From Polydactylus sextarius (lineage: Eukaryota; Chordata; Actinopteri; Polynemidae): a DNA stretch of 64,000 nt. Below the pieces are notes generated by a model. That model was not told where the DNA came from and made no database searches. It saw only the letters and a program-made list of their open reading frames with translations. The stretch covers positions 6,836,501 through 6,900,500 of the forward strand of contig CM028917.1 of NCBI GenBank assembly GCA_016801845.1, written 5' to 3'. The translations under genes were made by a program, and so were the position numbers. Positions 11,290-23,600 of the stretch are shown here, piece after piece; position 1 is the stretch's first letter, and the number at the start of each line of letters is the position of its first letter.

Positions 11290-11760
11290 AAAAAGGCTCA
11301 AACTGATTGAAAAGAGACAAACATGAATAAATAAATAACTGCAATAACTGCAAAGAGGCACAGATGACTGCATAATGGGGCAAAACAACCACAAAGAGAC
11401 ACACGGCCGGATGACATAATACAAGCAGATGTAAAATTACTGGGAAATGCAAAATACCACAAACCACAAAGAAAACAAGAAGAAACACAAAGATACTACA
11501 ACTATTACTCCAGAGACATGCAAAACAGCTACAAAGATATATAAAATGACAACAAAACGATGCAAAACTGACTACAAATTTAGATACAAAGCAACTACAA
11601 AGATACAAAGAGACACAAAGCAACTACAGAGACAAATCAAAAATCAAACAATGCACCATAAAGGGATTTGAAACAACTGCAAAAATATGCATAGAAAACA
11701 AGATGACAACAACAAAAAAAAAAGATATTGAAACGAATCTAAAGAGACACAAAATGAAGA
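11290..11760. repeat. decayed minisatellite (CTACAAAGAGACACAAA-type unit)
   Basis: Words such as AACTGCAAAGA, CACAAAGAGACACA, CAACTACAAAGATACAAAG and GCAACTACAGAGACA recur roughly every 20-30 bases across 470 bp. Teleost genomes carry many arrays of this kind. Units are strongly diverged. Confidence 0.65.
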
Positions 11761-12161
11761 AAAAACATCCACATCCATTTCACATTTCTTTCAGTCTGAG
11801 TGTCTGGGTTTTAATCCATACAAGTAAAAATTGCCTGTGTGAACACTGTAACCTGGTTCAAATGTCTTGAAATATTAATTGTTTGCATGTGAGATGCTGT
11901 ATTGGAATTGCAGCTGAGGTTGAAAGGCTGTTGTTGTTTCAAGGTCCAGGGACAGCTGAAGTGGTGTGTTATTCCTGAAAGCGTTGGAAAATATTGTTTA
12001 AAGTTTGCATCCTCCAGACAGCTGAATTGTCAGTTTACACGTGAACAGTCAACAACCATTGAGTAATGGCTGAAAGCCGCTGAAGTGTTGGCTGAAATCG
12101 GTTGAAAGGTAAGCTGAAGAGCCAGACTGTTGAAACGTCAGGTGGTATATAAAGCAGCATT

Positions 12162-12201
12162 AAACAGTTAACTGTCAGTTGACACTGACAGTTAACTGTT
12201 T
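12162..12201. repeat. perfect 18-bp inverted repeat, 4-nt loop
   Basis: Arms 12162-12179 and 12184-12201 are exact reverse complements (they begin AAACAGTTAACTGTCAGT), with TGAC between. Each arm itself contains the palindrome CAGTTAACTG. Confidence 0.95.
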
Positions 12202-12825
12202 TCAGGACTCACTGTGAATAGCTTATTGTTATTTGATTACCAAGGCAAGCTTGGATTGATGTGACAACAGTTCAGCTGTCAGGAAATGTGTAATGAATAA
12301 AAACAGTTGTCATGTAAGTACAGAGAGCAGCTGTAACGTCAGGTCCAGGAGTAAAAAATAAAAGCATTTGAACTGTCACACGAAAGTGATTGAAATGTTG
12401 GTTGAAGTTTTTGAGGTTTGTGTCAATAAATATCACTGACAGAATCGGTTTGCATGGTGTGATTCAACATGATGGGATGATGCAGCTGATTCAGGTATTT
12501 TAAGACTAAATGTATTTAAAATTTCAGTTTCAAATGGGAATAATGAAGAGAACATGTTCATAAATACATTATAAAGTATACACTTGAACATTTAATTGAA
12601 TAAGAAAACGAAAGGATTGTTAGGCTGTTCCACAGGTTTTATATAATCCAGACCATGACCCTGATGAACTCAGTGCACCAACAACTGGCCACTAATCAAG
12701 TCCAAGTCAATTGTAAAGAATACAGAAATATCATAATATCCTTCTCCTTTTTACTATTACAACAAAGTAAAAAAAGTTGAGAGATGAACCAAAAAATTGT
12801 ACAATCAAATTTATCATCGGTGATC

Positions 12826-12835
12826 CCTTTAAAGG
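12826..12835. promoter_or_regulatory. palindromic CArG box upstream of cnn1
   Basis: CCTTTAAAGG, a symmetric CC(A/T)6GG about 3.9 kb upstream of the cnn1 start codon. Possible distal SRF site; chance occurrence is not excluded. Confidence 0.3.
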
Positions 12836-15800
12836 GCCTGACTGCCTTAAAAAATGTGCACAAGCACAGACATAAGCTCATTTAAGCAGTCGCATTCCCT
12901 CTTATACAGACACACACACCAAGCGAGGGTCTTATAAACATTTCACAGAGAGAAGAAGAAGAAGCACACTCATGGAATTTGGACACTTTATTTGGGCATG
13001 ATGGGAGAAGGGAAGGGCCTGAACCGACCGGGAGAGGGATAAAGATGTGATGTCTTGTGAAAGAGGAATCCCTTACACTAAAAATAACAGCGCAGTCAGA
13101 TATTTACCGCCTGGTGGGATTTACTGTTTACGTTGATTCTGAGATCATCTGACACTCACAAGCTAATAGGTTACTTCTGGGTACATTTACTGTGCCGCAA
13201 AATGTCACGTGGCGGATGAGTAAAGAGGCAACGTTTATAAAGAAGAGACAATAAATGTGTCACGGTTGTGCCACATGGAGGGAGAAATTCTGTGATAACG
13301 TGCTTTGTATTTACGGTGTTTTTGCTTTAAATGGACAAGGGTTGACTTTTCAAAAGCTTGGCGAGATCATAAATACAGCAATCCAAACAAAGGAGCAGTT
13401 TCACTGACCGATGATGAACAATGTTTCATTTCTACTGGGGCTACACAGACATGGCACAATTCAGTGAAAGTATTTCAGACTAAAGAGATTCATCAGAAGC
13501 GAAAACCGCAGAGGAGACATGGCAGGAGAGCACCGGTTTGAATAATGGATAGATATGTTGTTACAGGAGAAAGTCATCATGAGTCATGAAATCTGACTGA
13601 ATGCAGACAGAGCGTTTCAAGGACAAAAACTGTTTAGGAAGAAAGATGTAGAAACACAGAGAGGGAGGGAGAGGACGAGATGGAGAGGGAGATTAGTGCA
13701 GTTTGAGAAACTCAGAAGGGCATTTCTACAGTAAGCTACTTCTCCCTCCACCCACCGACCCCTCGCCTCGCTCTACTCCGTCTGGCTATTTATGGTAGAA
13801 GGCCTCGAGATCCTGTACAGCTCAGAGGAGTTCTGAAGGCTGAGTTCATGGCATCATAATTCCAACCTGTCGCTACAGTGGGACAGGAAGCTTCAAACAA
13901 ATCTGGATTTGGTCAATACAATCAATGTGTTTCCTCTCAGTGTAACTCGCTCACTCTCAGTCTTAATACCTCCACTTTTCTATCTTATTCTGCTGCGCAC
14001 TTTTGACCTTCAAGCTCTTTCAAAACACTTTTATATAGAAACTTTCTTCGTCACTTCTTTGGTTTACACTTCCATCAGTTTTACACTTACACAGCTTTTA
14101 CCCAAGAGATGTCAAACATAACACAATGTGACTCATCCTAAACACAAAATCCCACTACGCTTTCCATATACGTACCAAATGACACCTCAGCTGTTTTCAG
14201 TGGTTACACATTAACACTTAGATTTTCCACTGAGTTCATTGCTTTTCACTCATTTCAGCAAAATGTTGTTTAAAATCAAAACTTTTATGTTACATTTCCG
14301 CTCCATTCATCTTTCACTTTTCATCCATCTTCATTTCATCTGCTTTCATCTCCGAAGATCAACTCACAGTCTCTGTATGTTGGATATTTCCCCTGATGAA
14401 CATTTGGTCGCCTTCTCAGGTTCATGGGGGTTCACCCATCACCTCTGTGAGGAAATAAATACGGATCCAACCTAGAGTATGATGATGTGAACCGTTCAAA
14501 TAACACTGATCGCATGATTCATACAAATGACATTTCAAACCTTCATCTGAAGCTTCAACTTTTGTCATGATTTTCACTTCTACTTCATTCAGAGCTTAAA
14601 CTGAAACTAACATTTCTTTTACTTTCATTTCAACAACTAATTCAGCTTCAACCTATTGAGGTAGCTCCTGAGATACTGAGAGTATTTCAATTCTGAACAA
14701 GTGGGCACTTGTCCCTCTAACATGTTCTGCCTGAGGAGTGGTAATGCAGCACAATATGGACTTTCACATGTTTTCACGTCTTAATCTTGGCTCGTCGCTC
14801 ACAGGTTGTGTTGGGGCACACGACATGTTTGGCTGAGGTAGGCTGGTGACACCTTTGTGCTGCTTGTTAACAAGCTAGTTTAAAACACATTTAAATCACC
14901 TCTGGACAGACATTTAAGCACCTTGTAAAATCAACTCTGTTTATAGTTTCTCCAAAGTCTGGTACGTTGATTTTTTTTTTTTTTATGTGTTTTTGTTTCC
15001 TCATGTCTGGGAAAGGTCTTCACCATAAATTCCTCCTGAAATAGGCATATCCCTATAATCTATTTATTTTTACATAATTATAACTTGCTCACCATTGTGG
15101 CTGCTTTGTGCTGCTCACGAGGAACAAAGTCAAAACACAGATATTGGACGTCGTAAAGAGGGAAAAGAGGGGATTGGACGTTTATAGCCATGAATTCATT
15201 AAGTCAAAATGTTTCAGACACAAAACTGACAGAGGGTAAACACCCATGAGAGGCCGTGGCTCTGTTGCAGATTCAGCAGTGAAAACAGCACAAACACTGA
15301 CACGTACTGCACATGCTTCTTCGTGCTGGTAATGTGATGGAAATGATTGTGTTGAATCGAGTGACGACAGGCTGTATTTTTGTAAAACGCAGGTGTGTTT
15401 TTTTTTCGTGTGTACACGACACGCAGGTGATGATATTTGACCTCCGGTGCACGAGTGAAGTCTGCGCTATGAATGTGCTGCTGTAGTAGCAAGAGGAAAT
15501 TTTCATTGAGTCTCTGTTATGTGACCATGTTTGGTAAAGCTCCTCAAGCACAGTCTCTGACCAAGCCCCTTGACCGATCGGTGCACACTCACACACTCAC
15601 ACACACAGAGGAGATGGTTTCAATCACAGACCTACAGTGACTCAGCCCCCTCCCCATCCAAATCTTTCACTTTCCACACTTCCATATCTTTCTTTCATCC
15701 CTATTTCAGTCAAACCTCTTGTTTTAGCCTTTCATCTCATTTATGCTTCACTTTCCTTTTTTTTGTTGAATGTCTCCATCTCTCTCTCTCTCACAGGAAA

Positions 15801-16037
15801 AGAGAAACACGGAGCAGTGGTGCCAGCTACCAGTAGCTGACCGTGGTGTGTCTGCCAGCCCACAGCTGACAAATGACTGGATCAATTCAATGTGCTTCTG
15901 TCTGGATGTATTACAGTGAATATAACAGGTTGTTTTGTTCGAAATGAAATCCCCCCCAAAATTAAGTCAACAGCAAATTTAAGATGACGTCACAAGAATA
16001 AAAAAAAACAACTGTTCAAACTTCTCTTGTCCTCAAC

Positions 16038-16043
16038 TTTATT
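16038..16043 (-). terminator. candidate poly(A) signal of tlcd4
   Basis: The plus strand reads TTTATT (AATAAA on the minus strand) in the context CTTCAATAAAGTTGAGG. The AATAAAGTTG layout is typical of true 3' ends. It lies 4.3 kb past the tlcd4 stop. Earlier signals may also be used. Confidence 0.5.
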
Positions 16044-19000
16044 GAAGAACAACACTTTCAAGTAAGTCTCAGCTTTCAGCACTACAATTACATGATCATT
16101 AGTAGTGGTCATTGTAGACGACAACAATCCCAGTCACAAGGTAATGCTTAGACAAGGACCCTAAGGCCAGTGTGTAGTGTAGGCTGTTTCACATTAAAAT
16201 CCCCCAAAAAAAATCATAACAAGAAATTGCATTGTATTAAGAGACAAAAAAAAAAGAGATGAGAAGGGATAAAGAACTTAAGCCACACTGGCGAGTCATT
16301 CAAAAGAAAAGAAAAGAAAAAAAAAACAAAACAAAAAAAACCAAAACAAAACAAAAAAAAAAACTGGCAAAGTCCTTTGATCGAAAAATTTTCCAGTCAT
16401 TCTTAATCACTGTACAAATGTTGTGGTTCTTGTTACACTTCAGTTCATTCCATCCTGTCCGAAATTAAAATGAAGAACATAAAAAAAAAAAGAACAAAGA
16501 TAAGATTTATGCAAGTACCATGTGTAACGTTGAGACCAGATCAGCACAATACTGTTTAAGTACCTATTATAATGCAGCTTCATTTTCATGTACCTAACAG
16601 ATCAACATGAGGTGATTTGTATATACCTTTTTTAATAATATATACAATTAAATATATTCATTATATAACATAATATAATGAACGCTGGCCTCCCCAAAGA
16701 AACAAAGGCAATTGGGTTGTGCTAACCTGATACAATACTTGACCATGGCCTCACAATAGCAGCCTTATCAAATTCATCCACCGTTAATTCATTCCACTGA
16801 TTTCCAAACAGCCTCAGGGTGCGAGATACAGCACAAATATCAGGTCTTGAAATATATTCTGTAGAAAATCCTGACAAGTACAAAACCTCGGTTCGACAGA
16901 GCGTCGAAACTATAAGTCTAAACTCAAAGACATCCAGGAGGACTGTATCGACCTCACTTCTCAGACAGTCTCAGCAAACTCTCCCCCGCTGTAGTCAAAT
17001 TATTTTTACTCTCTCCACTGTACAATGTTACAGTTTTATTCTACAACTATTCACAGTTTTGAGCGTAGAAGGCCAGAGAAATGAAATGCCGGCCTTCACA
17101 TCACCTACCTGTATAATCTTAAAGAGCTTATGTCAAAAATATAGCTTCCATTTTCATCACGTTGGACACTGAGAGCTCATCTTAATGCCACTAAATGACC
17201 CATCACAACATTCACAGAGACACGTCCCTGTATTAAGGGGAGCACAAAAAAAGAAAAAAAAAGAAAAATCAAGACAAAACAGGCTCCCCGAGAGCAATCA
17301 GCTTTGGATTATAATACTTGGCCGGATTAATCATTGTGCAGGCAGATTATAAAAATATACACAGAGTATACATATGGAATAGAGAGGAGATTACACTGGA
17401 TATTACACTAGAAACATCATGCTAATCCAAATCTGACTGCATCACATCCAACATTTGTGTAAAGGCACAAGTTACTGTAGCCCCTCCTCTGTGGTGACAG
17501 ACAGAAATACAGGAGATCACTGAGTTATTGCTCCGCAGGGAGTGTGCTTTATAGTTCCACAGTGAAAACAACCAGACATTCTCAGACTATTATAACTATC
17601 TACGCGCCTACAGATGCCGGGACTTAAATGGGAACTCCATCGATTTTTTTTTTTTTTTTTTTACACATCAGAGTTTGTTTACAGGTGTTTTGAGTGCACT
17701 AGAAATGTTGTAGAAAGAGTTTGTATGGCTCCAAAATAGGAAGTTGTGCAAAGTCGGTGTCTGTTGCAGATAATATTGAAAAAAAACAAAACAAAACAAA
17801 ACAAAAACAAAACACAAAGAGAAATGCCACATTTTCATTCTTCCATTCTCATTTGTTTGAGGTCTGACTGGTGCTTCCTCTCTCTCTTTTTTTTTTTTTT
17901 TTGCACCTGACTGGAGAGAGATCAGCTGTAGGAACCAGCTCCTGATACTCACTTGACACCAGATGTAATGTAAAGGAATATACGTCGGTATTTTGTTGCG
18001 ATTGTTTTGGTATTTGGTTGAAATTTGTGCTACACTCTGTTTCTGACATCGGTGCTAAAAATCGATGGGTTCACAAACAAAATGGAAACGGGAGTAAAGA
18101 GGAGTGTGTGGAATACAAATGAACAATCTGTAGATTTGCTTTCCCCATCGTCCACTTCTAGTGCATTTGGTGGCTAAAAAAAAAAACTAAACAACAAAAC
18201 AAATCCTGAACATCCTCTTGTGTTTCTGTCTGTCGTGATATGAGCTATGTGGTTACTAGCGTCCGCTGACTGCAGACTACGATGAGAAGAATAAATGAAT
18301 TTGTAAAACCGAGTAATGCGGATTGTTATACAGAGAATGTGTTAAAGGTTAGTGAGTTAGCCTTAGTCTGCAAAAGGGCACCTGCACAGTTACTGGATGT
18401 GTATATACTGCTCAGACATGCAGGGAGAGGAGAAAATCAAAACCACATGCGATCAGTTTGCTCCGAGATCAACCGCTTTGGAAGACAAACCCTCTCAGCA
18501 TTAGATTAATGCAATTAATATTTAGATGTAATTCATCTATCTTAACTATTCACTAAGGCATCACAGAAATATGTCAATCATACCATGCTTTATAGAGATG
18601 ATTTATAGTTTATACAAAAACAAAACAAAAATCAAAACATGCAGATTGCCACGTTGTTTTCAAAAGCATATTGTTGTCACAGATTGGTTTCATCCAAATG
18701 AATCCGATTATTAGAGAATTTTTCAAAAAGTGTCATATCATTAACATTCAGCAAAATGAAGCACCATGTCGGTGTTTTTTTTTTTCAGAAGGGCACCAGA
18801 TACAGTGTATTGATTTGCATGCTATGCTTTGCATGTCCAAACTGGCACATCCACAAATGGATGCGTGTTTGTGTGTGAAATTTTTCTGCTCTTTTCCTCT
18901 ATTAGATTCTCACATTCACTGAGAACAGAGGAGATAAATGGAAGTATATAAAAGCCACCCGGGGTGTTTGGATCTAAAGATTTACACCGATGGGACTGTT

Positions 19001-20331
19001 GAGCGAGAAAAGTGATGCCGCTGTGTTTCCCTGCACGACCTGGGATGAGCTCTAACGACAGCAGAGGAGGAAGAGGCTTCTCTGAACCAGTGATATCACA
19101 AAAAAAAAAAAAAAAACATTTAAAAGGCTCCGTAGAGTACAAGGGGAAAAAAAAAAAGAAAGGTTGATTAACTCATGAGGAAGGGATTGACAAAGTCTCT
19201 GTAAGGCAGGGGGAGAGGTAGAACAAAACCAAATGTTCGAGCTGGAAAGAGGAGCTCCATCCAGTGAGGCAGAGGGTTGCAATGGATGTAATGCGAGTTA
19301 GACATGTTACTGTGACTGCTAAAGACTTGACGCTGTAAAAGAAGAAAATAAAGAGAGCCACATACAGCACAGTGATGCCAACACGATGAATACTGAAAAG
19401 GCAAAAATCGTCCTGTTGTTAAGAGAGTGTTGCCTTTCTCTCTCCTGCATGCATATTCTCAGTTTTGTTTTAAATATATAATCCAAATCATAAGAAGGTT
19501 GGAGGGGCATGGCTGGTGATATAGGCAGGCGCCACTTGTTACAAGGAGGCCACAGCAGGTGATACTGTAGAAGAGGCATTATGGTGTTTTTCTGTCTCTT
19601 TTTTTGTGAGGTCTGATGAGTTTTAGACAAGAGCCCTATAGATTCACAAACACTGTATGGGTCTGATGGGAGAGTTCTTCGCTCTGCGGGCAACGTCTCC
19701 TCAAGTGTGAACGGAGTGCGAACGACGGAAGAGGCCTCTGGTCGATTGGGAGCGATGGCGGGTGAGAGATGGTCGTCGTCGTCGTCGTCTGAAGGGGCTG
19801 AGCTTCGTTAAAACTTTGTGATCTTATTCCTCCAATATTATTGCTTCCCTGTCTTTCGCAGGCACTTCAGAGGATTGGGCTTTGGATGGAGTTTTGAGCG
19901 TGAGAGGAAACCGAGATGAGGGGTGAGGGTGAGAGAGTGAGAGGGAGAGAAAGATGGCGGTGGTGACGAAAGAGGTGAGTGACGGACGGATTTAAAAGTG
20001 TGCTTGTGAGCTCTACCTTGTCATCTGCAATCAAAAGCTATCACCCAGCAGGATACTAATCTGTCAGTGGAAACACTGAGGCTGCGAAGGCTGGTGCTTG
20101 AGTGAGTCAAAGAGCAGTCTCCTTGTCCTATGTCGGGGTCACCTGAGGACTCGTAGCCCAGTCCACTAGCTGACTTCAACCAGATCAAGGGCTAATGTTG
20201 GAGGTTCGAGAGCGGGGTTGTGGGAAGGACGCTGAGGCTGTAGCAACAGAGAGAGGCTGCGAGGTGCCTTGGTGTCCAGCCTCCCTCTCTGCTCATGTCT
20301 GTGTCTACACATCCTTTACTCTACACTGATT
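16044..20331 (-). other. probable long 3' UTR of tlcd4
   Basis: No exon or transposon is recognised between the tlcd4 stop codon and the AATAAA at 16038-16043. The sequence is mostly unique and AT-rich with several homopolymer tracts (e.g. near 16320-16360, 17644-17662, 17888-17902 and 19099-19116). The extent is inferred from the absence of other genes and the strong signal at the end; a shorter UTR remains possible. Confidence 0.4.
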
Positions 20332-20686
20332 TTAGTCTGTGTGGTTGTTGACATACTTCCCGTCTGAGGAAGACGACGCCTCCGTTCCTTCTTTAACCTT
20401 TCGTCCTCCTCCTACTCTCCCAGTCAGGACTTTGTAGCAGCCGCGGGCAATCTTGTACATCCAGATAGTGTTCAAGATGTCCAGGGCGATGCAGGAGGTG
20501 ATCCAAGCCACCTGAGCGCCAATGCCCAGCCTCGCAAAGTCTTCGGTGCCGAAGGTGGCGAAAACGCTCACCCAGTAAGATGGCATGACAGCGATACGCA
20601 CCAGGAAGAACACGACGGCCATGGCGACACCATTTAACACCACCATCCTGTGTGAGCGGGGGTATTTTAATGCTTCGAAGAACCAC
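20332..20686 (-). CDS. tlcd4: tlcd4 coding exon 6 (transcript exon 7, last)
   Basis: 355 nt encoding residues 155-272: RWFFEALKYP, a helix with AMAVVFFLVRIAVM, a second with WITSCIALDILNTIWMY, then a basic and Ser-rich cytosolic-type tail ending NNHTD and a stop at 20332-20334. The acceptor is CTCCCTCCAG|GTGGTT. Confidence 0.95.
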
Positions 20687-23600
20687 CTGGAGGGAGAAAG
20701 CCATAATGATGTCAGGGTAGAACATGTCAACAAAGGAAATGAGCTCTTATGTTGACAAACAGGAGGATTATTCACTCGCAGGGCTGACTCACCTTTGGTT
20801 CACAAATGGTGTGGATAACTCTGAAATGAGACGAAAGTTGGCAAAGTAGGGAAGCACACCACGAGTCTGCAACGACCAAACACGCACACGCACACACACA
20901 CACACACACCGAAAAACAAAAGACATGAATCACACAGTTTGTTAAATGGCTATTTCAGTCTCTACACTTCTCTGGGTCAAGACGAATGACTCACCAGCAC
21001 ATATCCATATGCATAGAGCGCCGCCAAGTGGTGACAGACAAAAAAGCTGTCTCCCATAGTGCTCCAGTTACAAGCTAGCAGCACAAGGTCTGGAGAACAG
21101 AGAGGATTGGTTTATGAGACAGCTGGCAAATTGATACATCTGTCTGGCTGGCAGGGTGATTACGTAGATAACTGCCTTTTAAAAGTAAAGATCAACGACT
21201 GTACTGGAGCAAAAACAAGACAGGTTTACATTTATATTATTGTGCTGTCTTTTTTGAGACAATGTAAAGGCTGAAAAACGTCAAATTAAATCTGTGGTGA
21301 TAACCTTCAGTTGCTAAAATGAAAAGGCCATTCTGACTCATATCCTTTCCTCTGACATGTTCGACAATGACAATGACAAGTGATCAATACATTTTACATA
21401 CTTTTTGTTAGATTTGCAGATCATTAAACCTCTTTTTTTCCCAATGGTTTCAATCTAAAATGACAAACACTGTTCTGCTGTTTATTAGTTTATTTCATGG
21501 AGCAGAAGCTGCACCTGAGGTGAATCTATGACAGTTAAAAACAGAGACAATTAAGGCTGAAAAATTCATAGACAATAAATGTTAAACACACTCTATGTAT
21601 TCAGTTCAATTTGAGGTACTCATTAGTGTTTTTATTTAACAGAGACTGACTGTGTACTGCTGTAGACTGTGCACTGGAAGAAAAAAAACATTGATGGCTC
21701 ACCATAAAGGAGGTAACCACAGGTTATGGCTACATTTAATTTGACAAGACTGGGGTCACCCCTGTGGAAGAGAGCAAAGAACAGAGTGTAAAGGTAGTTT
21801 CCACACGGCTGTAACATAACCACCCTGAAGGCAAACAAACCAGGTGGAGGGGGGGGGCTACTTAATATTCGAGACAACTCCAAAGCACTCACAATGTTTT
21901 CAGCTGATCAATAATCTACTTCTGTGAAGAGAACATGATGCGATTTTGCAGACTAATTAATGTAACAATGTTAACACACTCATCTTGGATCATGCAGAAA
22001 GGTCAGTCAAGGTTGATTGTCTAATGACTGACTAGCAGTGATGAGCTTGCTGTGATAACCCCCTCACATGGTTGGGTCTTGATTAAAAACAACAGCGTGA
22101 TAACAAAGCTGGAGAAGAAGTTGAGCTTGTTAGTGTTGAACCTTTGACATGAGTTACGGCTCTGTGAGCGGCCCGCGTTCATGTTGTCAACTCTTTGTTT
22201 CTCCTGCTTTGACCAAACTGAATAAACTGTAGTTAGTTGGGTTCATGGACCCGTGACCTGTCCCGGTGACCATTTGGTGTCCTCACATATAACACCTAGT
22301 CAAACTAACAACGGAGGTGTCTGCTTCAATAGACACCTGATCCACATATCAGTCACATGTATCGTGTGGCAAATGACTGGCTGACCGCTTGTGTAACACA
22401 AGGCCATGGCGCACACACACCGTACACACACCGTACACACACCGTACACACACCGCACACACCGTACACACACCGCACACACACACACGTACTGTATCAT
22501 GGCTCATGTTACACAGATGACCCTGAGCTTGTTACTGCCAAATAATATCTTGCAAATTTTAGTTTTTCACTATCAATATTTGCAATAATTAAGCACAAAC
22601 ATGACTGATTAATATGAAAATATGATTCATGTACTTCTCTCTACATCACTGACGGTAAGAAGCATTTTCAATAAGCAACTTTGTCCAGAACTCAACAACG
22701 TCGAGTCCGTCATTATCTCGATCACGAGGTTAGTTAAGCATTCTGTTTCTTTCTCTCTGATAATGTATCTAATCTAATGTCAGTTTCACATGAGAGCGCC
22801 CCTCCTCTTTTGTTAACCGATCAGTTGTATCACTTTACCACTGCACTTAAGACGCAACTGAGCACAGATACACCCAAGCTAAGTGATAGCGTGATAGGCA
22901 GAGAGCCTGTGAGCTGGCGAGTCCAAAAACCTTTTTCATAATTATGGAATCAGGAAGATCCAGCTTCAGTTAATTAAATGTACAGTAAACGCCTCTTGGT
23001 CGGTAAAGTAACTGGGTTTTGGTGCAGGAAGTGTTGTGTGTTCTCTTAATCAATTTTTACTTGCAAATTTCTCTTAGATGCAGAAAACCATCTTATTTTC
23101 AAAACCTGCTGTACAATAGTTACTTTTTCTTCAGCAGGAATCATACTAGTACAAATAAACTAGTACATCTACAAATAATAAAATGTAGTCATAAATCAAA
23201 AGATGGAAATTCACCAAATCAGTCTGATTTGCATCATGACTTGAAATGTTACTGAAAACATGATTATTGGTGATAAAAATCAACAAAAGTAGTTACTAAG
23301 AGCTTTTTCATTCTCCAACATACGAAAATGTATTATTTCTGTCGACCACATTCTCCCGCCTGCCTCCCATCAGAGCCAAGGTCTGATTTTCTTTATATTG
23401 TGTGAGTCAACAAGCACAAAGACGGTGTTGGAAAACTCACAATGCCACTGCAGCTACGACCAAGGTCTACAAACTCGTTGCAGACGCAAACTGACACAAT
23501 GGAGGCAAAACAGAAAAGCAGTAAGTGGGAGACATACCACGCACTCACTGAACGATCTGACATGTCTCATTATTGAGAGTTGTGGCAATATTTTCTCATT

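Larger units (their letters stand above)
9301..16037. other. intergenic region between tlcd4 3' end and cnn1 promoter
   Basis: No exon seen on either strand. Contents noted separately: perfect CRE sites at 10249-10256 and 15985-15992, a decayed tandem repeat, a hairpin and a palindromic CArG box. The stretch 11.9-12.4 kb repeats GCTGAA/GTTGAAA words, probably an old minisatellite. 13.6-15.8 kb shows no structure I can name. Confidence 0.6.
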
